NCBI GenBank assembly: GCA_964579725.1
Contig: CAZOHG010000002.1
Span: 66,044-130,043 of the forward strand
Direction: 5' to 3'
Length of the DNA stretch: 64,000 nt
Source of the DNA: CAZOHG01 sp964579725
GTDB taxonomy: Bacteria; Zhuqueibacterota; JdFR-76; BMS3Abin05
The notes under the pieces are model-generated. The model had not been told where the DNA came from and ran no database searches. It saw only the letters and a program-made list of their open reading frames with translations. The translations under genes were made by a program, and so were the position numbers. Shown here piece by piece: positions 16,084-24,412 of the stretch (its first letter is position 1; every line of letters starts with the position of its first letter).

Positions 16084-19000
16084 GTGAAAATTTTCCTGTT
16101 TCCGAACAATCTGTTTACCGGTACCACCCTGCTGCTTTTAAGCCTTTCCCTTCTTTTGGTTCTTTTTGCCTGTGTTCAAAAACCGGCTCAGCCCGGCCCT
16201 CCGAAAAATTTGCGCTGCGAATACCGGAGCAATCCCCTCGGGATTGACACGCCTGCGCCTCGATTTTCGTGGGAAGTCAATGATCCGCGGCGCGGTGCAA
16301 ACCAATCGGCCTACCAAATTTTAGTCGCCAGTCAGGAAAAACTCCTGCGTGCAGACCGGGGCGATATTTGGGACAGCGGTAAAATCACTTCAAACCAATC
16401 GGTCCACGTGCCCTTTGCCGGAAAAAAGTTAGCCTCTGGCACGCGCTATTTCTGGAAAGTTCGCACCTGGGACGCGCAGGGCGCACCGTCTCCGTACAGC
16501 AAAACGGCCTGGTTTGAAACCGCTTTGCTCAATGCGCACGATTGGAAAGCACAGTGGATCGGCAAACCCGCCGCCCCCAAAAAGAAAATCAAGCCGTGGC
16601 CCTGGGAAGATTGGATCTGGCACCCCACACAAAAAGATTCGGGCCACTGGGTCTATTTTCGAAAGGTCTTTGAGATTCCCCAATCGCCTGCTTTGGTAAA
16701 GGGACTTTTGCGCATTACGGCTGACAATACGTTTACCGCCTTTTTAAACGGGCATCCCATTGGCAGCGGCAACGTTTGGGCGAAAATCTTCGAATTTGAC
16801 GTCACGGCTCACCTTCAAAATGGGAAAAATCTGTTGGCGATTTCTGCAGCCAACACAGCGGGCGATATTTGTGGCCTCCTGGCCAGTTTACAATTAACCT
16901 TTGCCGATAGTTCGCACCAAATCGTTCAATCGAACGCCTCCTGGGAAACCACCGACCGTGAGGAGCCGGGATGGAAAAATCTCGATTTTGACGACAGCCA
17001 CTGGCAAAAGGTTCGGGTGATCGAAAAGTACGGGGGGGAAATTTGGGGGAAACCCGACAAAAAATTCGGAGCGCCTCTGCCCCGTTCTGTTTTGCTTCGA
17101 AAAACATTCCACCTGAAAACAACGCCCCTGCGTGCCCGCGCCTACGTAACCGGTCTCGGAAATTACGTTTTTTATCTAAACGGCCGCCGGGTGGGCCGGG
17201 ACATTTTCACCCCCGGCTGGACGGATTACCCGAGCCGCATTCAGTACCAAACTTACGACGTCACCGATTTACTCCAAAAAGGCGACAACGCCGCCGGAGC
17301 GCTGTTGGGAAATATGTGGTGGAGCAGTGGTCTCGGGTGGCAAAAGCCCGGTTTTTACAGTCACGGCCCGCTGCGCTTTTTGTTGCAAATCGAGGTAACC
17401 TACCCCGACGGCAGCCGTGACACGCTGGTCACGGACTCATCCTGGCGTGCACACGATGCCCCCGTTGTGTACAATTCTCTTTACAATGGCGAAACCTACG
17501 ACGCCCGTCTTGAACAACCCGGGTGGAATCAACCGAATTTTAGCGGCTCCGGTTGGGAAAAAGTCGCCCTTTTTTCTGAAAAGGGACGATTGGTCGCCCA
17601 GCAGGGGCCTCCCATTCGCATTGAACGGGAAATCCAACCGGTTAAAATTACTTCGTTGGATTCCGGAAAATTCATCTTTGACATGGGGCAAAATTTTGCT
17701 GGTTTCGCCCGCTTGCAAGCGAAGGGGCCGGCCGGAACCAAAATCGTCCTTCGTTTTGGCGAATTACTCAATCCGGACGGGACACTTTACACAGCCAATT
17801 TGCGCAGTGCCCGCGCCACAGATATTTTCATTTTGCGAGGAACCGGCCAGGTGGAAACCTTCGAACCCCACTTTACGTACCACGGCTACCGATTTGTGGA
17901 AATGAGTGGCTACCCGGGAACCCCCGACAAATCTACCCTAACAGGCCTTGTGGTGCACTCCGCCGCTCCTGAAATCGGCCATTTTGCCTGTTCCGACTCG
18001 CTGTTAAATCAAATCCAGCACAATATTAGCTGGGGGCTGCGCAGCAATATCATGAGCGTGCCCACCGATTGTCCACAGCGGGACGAACGCCTCGGCTGGA
18101 TGGGGGATGCCCAGATCTTTTCGTCTACCGCTTGTTACAATCGAAACATGGCACCCTTCTTCTCCAAATGGATGCACGACATTACCGATTGTCAGGATGC
18201 CGACGGGGCAGTACACGACGTCAGTCCAACCATTGTGGTTTCGGAAAATGCGGCACGGCCCGCCTGGGGCGATGCAGTTGTCGTCATTCCCTGGGTGGTG
18301 TACAAGTTCTTCGGGGATCGGCGGATTTTGGAAGAAAACTTCGACGCCATGTACCGCTGGCTGCAGTACATGACGGCGCACAGCCGGAATCATTTGTACG
18401 AAGAAAAGGGCTACGGCGATTGGGTGGCTGTTGTGGAATCACCCACGGAGCCCATCGGTTCTTTGTACTATTTTTACGATGCCAAACTTCTGGCACGCAT
18501 GGCCCGCCTTCTCGGCCGGAACACGACGGCAACAGAGCTCGACCACTTGGCTCAACAAATTGCCGCCGCCTACCAAAAACGGCATTTTCACGCTGCTTCC
18601 GGCGAGTACGCAACCGGGACCCAAACCATGAACCTGCTTCCTCTGGCTTTCGGCATCACACCACCTTCAGAAAAAAAGCGCGTGGCCGAAAGAATTTCGG
18701 AAGACGTTCGAAAGCGGGACGACCACCTTTCCACGGGATTCTTGGGCACTGCTTTCTTGCTGCCGGTGCTTACCGACTACGGATTCGGCAGCCAGGCTTT
18801 GCGCGTGGCTACCCAGCGTGACTACCCCTCCTGGGGCTACATGGTCACACAGGGCGCCACCACTATTTGGGAATTGTGGAACAGCGACAAAAAAGGGCCG
18901 AGCATGAACTCACGCAACCACTTTGCTCTTGGCTCCGTGGGCGAATGGTACTTCGGCTATTTGGCCGGCTTGCAACCCGACCCGCAAAAACCAGGCTTCA

Positions 19001-19338
19001 AGCACGCTTTTATTCGACCCAATCCGTTAGGAAAATTAACCTGGGTTAAAGCCAGCTATCGCTCGGTTTACGGCGATTGGACAATCCACTGGCAAAAAAG
19101 CGATTCGACATTTACGCTAAATGTGACCCTTCCGGCCAACACAAACGCCACGGTGGAGCTGCCCTTGTTTGGAGACCAAACACCCTCGATTTTAGAAGGG
19201 GGCACACCGTTGGTTCGTAATGGGCAATTTAGCCAAAATACCCCGGGAGTTATTTTTGAAAAAATGGCAAACGACCGGGCGGTGTTCACGGTAGGAAGTG
19301 GAACATACACACTGACCGTCCAGTTTCAGACCCATTAA
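16084..19338 (+). CDS. GH78 alpha-L-rhamnosidase, lipoprotein
   Basis: A 1084-residue protein starting at GTG with GGAGG nine bases upstream. The N-terminus is a lipoprotein signal (LLVLFAC around residue 30), so it is probably membrane-anchored outside the cytoplasm. Domains follow in GH78 order: a fibronectin-like N-terminal domain (about 45-140), the N-terminal and concanavalin-like beta domains (about 180-600), and the (alpha/alpha)6 catalytic barrel (about 620-960). The barrel carries the family signature TDCPQRDERLGWMGDAQ, with Glu668 in DERLGW expected to be the general acid, and GATTIWELWNS. A C-terminal beta domain ends it. It should release L-rhamnose from glycans or glycosides. It opens the plus-strand carbohydrate cluster. 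Confidence 0.95.
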   Translation: MKIFLFPNNLFTGTTLLLLSLSLLLVLFACVQKPAQPGPPKNLRCEYRSNPLGIDTPAPRFSWEVNDPRRGANQSAYQILVASQEKLLRADRGDIWDSGKITSNQSVHVPFAGKKLASGTRYFWKVRTWDAQGAPSPYSKTAWFETALLNAHDWKAQWIGKPAAPKKKIKPWPWEDWIWHPTQKDSGHWVYFRKVFEIPQSPALVKGLLRITADNTFTAFLNGHPIGSGNVWAKIFEFDVTAHLQNGKNLLAISAANTAGDICGLLASLQLTFADSSHQIVQSNASWETTDREEPGWKNLDFDDSHWQKVRVIEKYGGEIWGKPDKKFGAPLPRSVLLRKTFHLKTTPLRARAYVTGLGNYVFYLNGRRVGRDIFTPGWTDYPSRIQYQTYDVTDLLQKGDNAAGALLGNMWWSSGLGWQKPGFYSHGPLRFLLQIEVTYPDGSRDTLVTDSSWRAHDAPVVYNSLYNGETYDARLEQPGWNQPNFSGSGWEKVALFSEKGRLVAQQGPPIRIEREIQPVKITSLDSGKFIFDMGQNFAGFARLQAKGPAGTKIVLRFGELLNPDGTLYTANLRSARATDIFILRGTGQVETFEPHFTYHGYRFVEMSGYPGTPDKSTLTGLVVHSAAPEIGHFACSDSLLNQIQHNISWGLRSNIMSVPTDCPQRDERLGWMGDAQIFSSTACYNRNMAPFFSKWMHDITDCQDADGAVHDVSPTIVVSENAARPAWGDAVVVIPWVVYKFFGDRRILEENFDAMYRWLQYMTAHSRNHLYEEKGYGDWVAVVESPTEPIGSLYYFYDAKLLARMARLLGRNTTATELDHLAQQIAAAYQKRHFHAASGEYATGTQTMNLLPLAFGITPPSEKKRVAERISEDVRKRDDHLSTGFLGTAFLLPVLTDYGFGSQALRVATQRDYPSWGYMVTQGATTIWELWNSDKKGPSMNSRNHFALGSVGEWYFGYLAGLQPDPQKPGFKHAFIRPNPLGKLTWVKASYRSVYGDWTIHWQKSDSTFTLNVTLPANTNATVELPLFGDQTPSILEGGTPLVRNGQFSQNTPGVIFEKMANDRAVFTVGSGTYTLTVQFQTH

Positions 19339-19381
19339 AAGGGCGAAAAAAGGTCGGAAAAAAATAAATAAAGGACAGAAA

Positions 19382-19669
19382 ATGCCAACTGGTGCCAGCG
19401 TTACCGGAGCAGGTGCGGCGGCGGCGATTGCAAGTGCCATGAAGGCTTCAGGCGCAATTGTAACATTGGAACCCCGCGAATTTACCGCCATTCTAAACCG
19501 CGCAGAAAACCCTTTGCTTGTGGTTACTGAGGGCGGATTTTGGTCCAAAAAAACCCGTTACCTAATGCCGTACCGCGGGTTGATTTTTTTCACCAAAACC
19601 GATTCCCCGCTTCAATTGCCGGCGGGAGTGGAGGTCATTCGAGCGAAGAAAATTTGGGCGCCGGAGTAA
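19382..19669 (+). CDS. Small conserved-type hypothetical protein
   Basis: A 95-residue soluble protein with AAAGGAC upstream of the ATG. It has an Ala/Gly-rich helix (GAGAAAAIASAMKASGAIV), then a compact alpha/beta stretch with LLVVTEGGFWSKKTRYLMPY and GLIFFTKTD and an ending typical of a folded domain. I recall similar small proteins in FCB bacteria but cannot name a function. Its coding reality is supported by the ribosome site, its position 43 bp after GH78 and its lack of overlap with other genes. Confidence 0.7.
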   Translation: MPTGASVTGAGAAAAIASAMKASGAIVTLEPREFTAILNRAENPLLVVTEGGFWSKKTRYLMPYRGLIFFTKTDSPLQLPAGVEVIRAKKIWAPE

Positions 19670-19750
19670 TTCCGAAAAAAGCGGTTTTTCGTACACGGCG
19701 GACAGCCGAAACACAAAATAAAAAAATAAATTTTAGGAGGAAAAGGTACC

Positions 19751-20488
19751 GTGGACGTCATTGTTTGCAAGGACAAAGAAGAGCTGGGGCGAAAAGCGGC
19801 GCGCAGGGGGGCGGATTTTATTCGTCAGGCAGTGGCTGAAAAGGGAAAAGCAACCATTATTTTAGCCACTGGGGCGTCCCAATTTGAGATGTTGGCCAAT
19901 CTGGTCAAAGAGGATGTGGACTGGGCAAAAGTCACGGCCTTTCACCTGGACGAATACATCGGATTGCCAGAAACCCATCCGGCCTCCTTCCGAAACTATC
20001 TGAAAGAGCGTTTTGCCAGCAAGGTTCCCATCGGGCAGTTTTATTTTGTGAACGGAGAAGCGGAAGACCCGCAGGCGGAATGCCGTCGGCTTGGGGAGCT
20101 CATTACCCGCCACCCGGTCGACGTGGCGTTTGTGGGAATCGGCGAAAACGGCCACCTGGCTTTCAACGACCCGCCCGCCGATTTTAACACCGAAGAGCCG
20201 TATTTGGTGGTGGAATTGGACGAGGCGTGTCGACGTCAGCAATTGGGAGAAGGGTGGTTTGCTTCGTTGGAAGAGGTTCCGTCACGCGCCATTAGCATGA
20301 GCATTCGTCAGATTCTCAAATCAAAGGCGATTATTTGTGCCGTGCCGGATTTGCGCAAGGCGGAAGCAGTGAAAAAAGCCGTGGAGGGGCCGGTTACCCC
20401 GGAACTCCCTTCCTCTATTTTGCAAACGCACCCGCAAACCTTTCTTTATCTGGAACCTGAATCAGCCTCTCTCCTTTCTGAAAAATGA
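19751..20488 (+). CDS. nagB: Glucosamine-6-phosphate deaminase
   Basis: A 245-residue cytoplasmic enzyme of the NagB family, which converts glucosamine 6-phosphate to fructose 6-phosphate and ammonia. Motifs: LATGASQFEML (phosphate loop), FHLDEYIGLPETHPASFRNYL with the active-site Asp, and VDVAFVGIGENGHLAFNDPPAD with catalytic Asp/His/Glu. The start is a GTG with AGGAGG upstream. Length is slightly short of E. coli NagB (266), lacking part of the C-terminal allosteric tail. It links the cluster to amino-sugar catabolism. A related isomerase role on another sugar phosphate is possible. Confidence 0.9.
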   Translation: MDVIVCKDKEELGRKAARRGADFIRQAVAEKGKATIILATGASQFEMLANLVKEDVDWAKVTAFHLDEYIGLPETHPASFRNYLKERFASKVPIGQFYFVNGEAEDPQAECRRLGELITRHPVDVAFVGIGENGHLAFNDPPADFNTEEPYLVVELDEACRRQQLGEGWFASLEEVPSRAISMSIRQILKSKAIICAVPDLRKAEAVKKAVEGPVTPELPSSILQTHPQTFLYLEPESASLLSEK

Positions 20489-20522
20489 CTGCTTTTGAAA
20501 AAACGCGAAAGGACCCTTCGGC

Positions 20523-21722
20523 ATGAAAAAATGGATTTGGATGCTCCTGATTTTTCCTCTCTTTTTTCAATGTCATTCCGGTTCGACTCTTTACGATTCG
20601 GACGGCATGTTAAAAATAAATGGCCGTCGTGTCTTTATTTTGGGCAGCTACCACCTGCCCCACGAAACCCACCCCTTTAAAAAATTGGCTCAAATGGGAT
20701 TTAACCTTGTCCACGTTGCCGCCGATTCCGCCCAGCTTCGGTTGGCTCAAAAAGCCGGGCTAAACGCCTGGATTTCTTTGGGCGGCTGGGACACAAACCA
20801 CCCCCAAAATAGCCGCAATCGGCTTCGAAAAGTGGTGACTTCCTTTCAAAAAGCGCCCGCCTTGCTGTTTTGGGAGAGTGTGGACGAGCCCGCCTGGACG
20901 TGGAAAAAAGCCACGCCCCGCGTTCCCCCGGAGCCGCTCATTCAGGAGTATCGCTTTGTCAAATCCCTGGACCCGACCCATCTTTTTTACCTCAATCACG
21001 CTCCGGAAAATTTAATTTCGACCCTTCGGCGCTACAATTCGGCTACGGACATTGTGGCGTGCGACATTTACCCGGTCATTCCCCACGGCATTCGTGAACA
21101 GTACGCTTTAAATCCCGATGGAAGGCAGGGCGATTTGCTGAATTGTTTTGTAAGCCAGGTGGGCGCGTTCACCCGAAAAATGCGCCGCGTTGCGGGCCCC
21201 AATCGACCGGTTTTCATGGTGTTACAGGGATTTGCCTGGGAGATGCTCCGCAAACCCCAGGATCGGGACACAACCAAAATTCTTTTTCCAACTCTGAAAC
21301 AAACGCGTTTCATGGCCTTCGATGCCATTGTGAACGGAGCCAACGGTTTGCTCTATTGGGGAACGGCCTACACACCCCAAACCAATCCGTTTTGGAATAG
21401 CCTTGCGCAGGTAACGCACGAGTTAAAAGACCTGGCGCCGGTTCTTTCTGCAAAGGAGGTTCCGCAAAACAGCCCCCCCATCTACCACGAAATGGGACAC
21501 TCGGTAGACAAAGGGGTTGTGTTTAAGGTAAAAAGCGCTCCCACGGGAATTTTTCTTCTTGCAGCCAACGAAGACCCGAATCCGGTTAAAATTACGTGGA
21601 CACGATTCAAGAAATTCCATAAGGCTACCGTTGTTGGCGAAGGCAGAACTTTGCCCGTTGACCAATGTCATTTAACGGACGTTTTCGAACCGTTTGACGT
21701 CCATGTGTACAAATTGGAGTAG
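20523..21722 (+). CDS. Exported glycosidase-like TIM-barrel protein, unassigned
   Basis: A 399-residue protein with an N-terminal signal ending near Cys18 (LFFQC), perhaps a lipoprotein with a loose lipobox. The body reads like a clan GH-A TIM barrel: a beta-strand start GRRVFILGSYHLPHETHPF, LNAWISLGGW, LFWESVDEPAWTW (a Glu in the place of a GH-A acid/base), VACDIYPVIP, and GANGLLYWGTAY. A short C-terminal beta domain follows. I cannot assign a GH family. It is 35 bp after nagB and 10 bp before the membrane protein, so it is co-transcribed. Confidence 0.75.
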   Translation: MKKWIWMLLIFPLFFQCHSGSTLYDSDGMLKINGRRVFILGSYHLPHETHPFKKLAQMGFNLVHVAADSAQLRLAQKAGLNAWISLGGWDTNHPQNSRNRLRKVVTSFQKAPALLFWESVDEPAWTWKKATPRVPPEPLIQEYRFVKSLDPTHLFYLNHAPENLISTLRRYNSATDIVACDIYPVIPHGIREQYALNPDGRQGDLLNCFVSQVGAFTRKMRRVAGPNRPVFMVLQGFAWEMLRKPQDRDTTKILFPTLKQTRFMAFDAIVNGANGLLYWGTAYTPQTNPFWNSLAQVTHELKDLAPVLSAKEVPQNSPPIYHEMGHSVDKGVVFKVKSAPTGIFLLAANEDPNPVKITWTRFKKFHKATVVGEGRTLPVDQCHLTDVFEPFDVHVYKLE

Positions 21723-21731
21723 CGGCAAACG

Positions 21732-23306
21732 ATGAACACCTTTTCTCAAAAATCACGCCTGTCCCTTCTCTTTGCGGGACTGGCCATGTCTCTGGGCTGG
21801 GGCATCCGCGGCGATTTTGGCCACGAATTGGGAGCCATGGTTCCCGGAGCACTCATTGGATTGGCCGTTTGCCTAACCGCCAACCGCGAGGATTGGTTAA
21901 GGCGGTGGCCATTTTTCGGACTCTTTGGGGCCGTGGGCTGGGCTTTCGGCGGTCAGGTTAGCTACGGGCTGGTGATTGGCTACACGCGTGCTGCCCAATT
22001 TGGTACCACACTTCGGGGGTACAGCGGACTTTTTCTCATTGGCGGGCTCTGGGCAGCCGTCGGCATGGGGATTTTGCTCATTCCGGCCATTTGGGAGCGC
22101 CAAAAAATCCGGGAGCTTTTCACCCCATTTCTGGTCGTTTTGGGCATTTGGGCAATTCAAGACCTTCTTTTTATTCATTTTTTCGGGGACACCGAGCCGG
22201 ACCTTCTCAATTATTTTGACACTGACTGGGTACCGGCCACCACCGCTCTCTTGGGCATTTTGGGAACAGCGTTGGTTCAAAAAAGGGTCTCCAACGCCCT
22301 CTCCTTTTTTCTACACCTTACATTGGGCTGGTTTTTGGGTGTGTTTGCATTCGTTACCATTTTGGGCTGGCACCTTTCACCCCCTCGCAGTGACAACTGG
22401 GCGGGCATGCTTGGCTTGGCCGGGGGCCTTTTCTTCTATTTTTGGCGGCAAAGAGAAAAGCGAATCCCGTGGGCCATGGCGGGTGCCTTTATTTTCGGCG
22501 GAATTGGCTTTTCCGTCGGAGATTTTTTCCAAATCCTCGGAACGGCCACCGGTATTTCTATCGATTGGTGGAAAATCATGGAAGAAACTTTCGGTTTGGT
22601 CATGGGTACCGGGGTGGCGTGGCTTTTTGGCCAACTAAACCCGGCCATTGCCCCTGCTCGGGAAAACGGCCCAGAAACCCGCTGGACAACCGGGTTTTCT
22701 CTCTATTTTCTCGGCGTCCTTCTCTTTTACATGCTCTTCACCCGCTCTTTTGGAAATTTACTCAATAAAAAACTGGTGCCGCCTGTGGTTTGGGGAATTC
22801 CCAGCAAGGTCTGGTTCCAGTTGGCATTTTTGCTTTTTGGTCTCACTGTGTTTATTCTCCTTTGGGATTTGCTCAGGGAGAAAAGGCCTTACCTGCCGGT
22901 CTCCCGCCTGGGGCGCCTGCAAGTGTTTTTTCTTCTTTTTACTTGGATGGCCTTTCTCTTAGACGCGGCTGTCCATTTCTACCCATTTGGAACGCATTCG
23001 GTCGCCGTGCAAGGGTATTTTTTCGTCGCTGCCCTGCTCCTTACCCTTTACGTGGGCGCGTTTGAATTTTCCCCCGCCTTTCCCAATGCAAAGTCTCAAA
23101 CCGCTTTTCGCTGGCGCCCCCTTGTTTTGGCTTTTTTTCTGCTAATTCCGGCACTGCTTTTAATGGAAACGTGGTTTTCTCTGCTCAGTCGCACCAGTTC
23201 TTCGTCTGTTGCTCACACGCGGTTTGCGAGAAAAAAAACGGCACAAGCGGGACGTCCGCAATATTGGGGAATGTCTCAAACAGAGAACTCGAGGGCCCGT
23301 CCCTAA
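21732..23306 (+). CDS. Polytopic membrane protein of unknown function
   Basis: A 524-residue integral membrane protein with roughly 12-13 hydrophobic segments and no soluble domain. Near the N-terminus is a striking motif, SLGWGIRGDFGHELGAMVPG, with charged residues (Arg, Asp, His, Glu) inside an otherwise hydrophobic region. That pattern suits a transporter or membrane-embedded enzyme. I know of no characterised family with this motif. The C-terminal ~40 residues are hydrophilic and low in complexity. It lies 10 bp after the unassigned glycosidase-like gene and 165 bp before the aldolase gene, so a role in uptake or processing of the released sugar is possible but unproven. Confidence 0.8.
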   Translation: MNTFSQKSRLSLLFAGLAMSLGWGIRGDFGHELGAMVPGALIGLAVCLTANREDWLRRWPFFGLFGAVGWAFGGQVSYGLVIGYTRAAQFGTTLRGYSGLFLIGGLWAAVGMGILLIPAIWERQKIRELFTPFLVVLGIWAIQDLLFIHFFGDTEPDLLNYFDTDWVPATTALLGILGTALVQKRVSNALSFFLHLTLGWFLGVFAFVTILGWHLSPPRSDNWAGMLGLAGGLFFYFWRQREKRIPWAMAGAFIFGGIGFSVGDFFQILGTATGISIDWWKIMEETFGLVMGTGVAWLFGQLNPAIAPARENGPETRWTTGFSLYFLGVLLFYMLFTRSFGNLLNKKLVPPVVWGIPSKVWFQLAFLLFGLTVFILLWDLLREKRPYLPVSRLGRLQVFFLLFTWMAFLLDAAVHFYPFGTHSVAVQGYFFVAALLLTLYVGAFEFSPAFPNAKSQTAFRWRPLVLAFFLLIPALLLMETWFSLLSRTSSSSVAHTRFARKKTAQAGRPQYWGMSQTENSRARP

Positions 23307-23470
23307 AGGGATGAAAAGGGTCCCCAAATGGGCTCTTTGGTACTTTCTAATTGGGGAAAAATCCGCGGGCTTTGGCTTGGCTCCGAGTGGCTCGTGGGGG
23401 CGAGGTGTTTTAATTCATGATTGAAACCTTTTACTCAAAACAAGTTGAAAAACGGAGAGGATTCAAAAAA

Positions 23471-24412
23471 ATGGAAGAAAATTTTTTTAAGGGAGTTGTT
23501 ACCCCGATGGTGACGCCTTTTCAGGCCGACGGTTCACTTGATTTGCCGGCTCTGGAGACTTTTTCTAACTGGCTGTGTACACGCGAGACCGACATTCTGT
23601 TTCCAATGGGCGGCACCGGCGAATACCAAACGCTGGAAGTTGAGGAGAGGAAAGACATCATTCGAACCGTTGTGGCCGCTGTGGAGAAACGGAAAAAAGT
23701 GGTACCCGGCGTCGGGGGGAAAAATCTCCGAGAAACTCTGGTGCTTGTGGAAGAAGCACAGAAAGTCGGTGCAGACGGGGTAAGTGTGGTCATTCCCACG
23801 GACTTGTCGGAGTTTTCGCGGGATTTGGGAACCTACTACGGGAAAGCAAAGAACGATTTTGAAACACTTTTTCAGTATTTTAGGAAAATTGACCGCGAAT
23901 TGGACGTTCCTTTCATGATCTACGATTCCCACGGTCAATTGACTGAACCCCAAATGCGAGAATTTGTGGCCGAACTTCCCCATTTTAAGGGGATCAAATA
24001 CCGCACAGCCAACGAACAAGATTTTGGAGAGATTGTCTGGGCTTCGGGCGGAACGGTGAACATCCTTTCGGGAATCGAGTACACCTATTTGGGCAATTTA
24101 GCCATGGGTGCCACAGGCGTGGTCGGAGGGGGAGCCAATTACTTTCCGCATCTCATGGCACGGTTGAAAAGAGAATTTGAGGCGGGACAAATTGAAAATG
24201 CCCGAAACACCCAATTTTTGTTAATTGCGGCGGGCAAAAGCATGAAGGGACTCAGTTGGCCAATGAGTGCCAAAATCATTCTTCGGAAACTTGGACTTCC
24301 CATCCAGCTTGTGACCCGTGTGAAGAACAAGCCACACACTGAAGCGCGCGAACAGCAGATGTTGGATTTCATTTTACCCCTGTGTCAATCCCAAACAGAG
24401 GAGAACCGGTGA
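23471..24412 (+). CDS. DapA/NanA-family aldolase or dehydratase
   Basis: A 313-residue class I aldolase-type TIM barrel of the dihydrodipicolinate synthase / N-acetylneuraminate lyase superfamily. It has GVVTPMVTPFQADGSLD at the start, PMGGTGEYQTLEVEER (phosphate or carboxylate loop), the catalytic Tyr in VPFMIYDSHGQ, and the Schiff-base Lys in GIKYRT. The substrate class (sialic acid, keto-deoxy sugar acids, or others) cannot be read. Being beside glycosidases and NagB makes sugar-acid or sialic-acid-like catabolism more likely than lysine synthesis. The ATG at 23471 is chosen because GGAGAGG precedes it. Its stop overlaps the next gene's start by 4 bp. Confidence 0.88.
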   Translation: MEENFFKGVVTPMVTPFQADGSLDLPALETFSNWLCTRETDILFPMGGTGEYQTLEVEERKDIIRTVVAAVEKRKKVVPGVGGKNLRETLVLVEEAQKVGADGVSVVIPTDLSEFSRDLGTYYGKAKNDFETLFQYFRKIDRELDVPFMIYDSHGQLTEPQMREFVAELPHFKGIKYRTANEQDFGEIVWASGGTVNILSGIEYTYLGNLAMGATGVVGGGANYFPHLMARLKREFEAGQIENARNTQFLLIAAGKSMKGLSWPMSAKIILRKLGLPIQLVTRVKNKPHTEAREQQMLDFILPLCQSQTEENR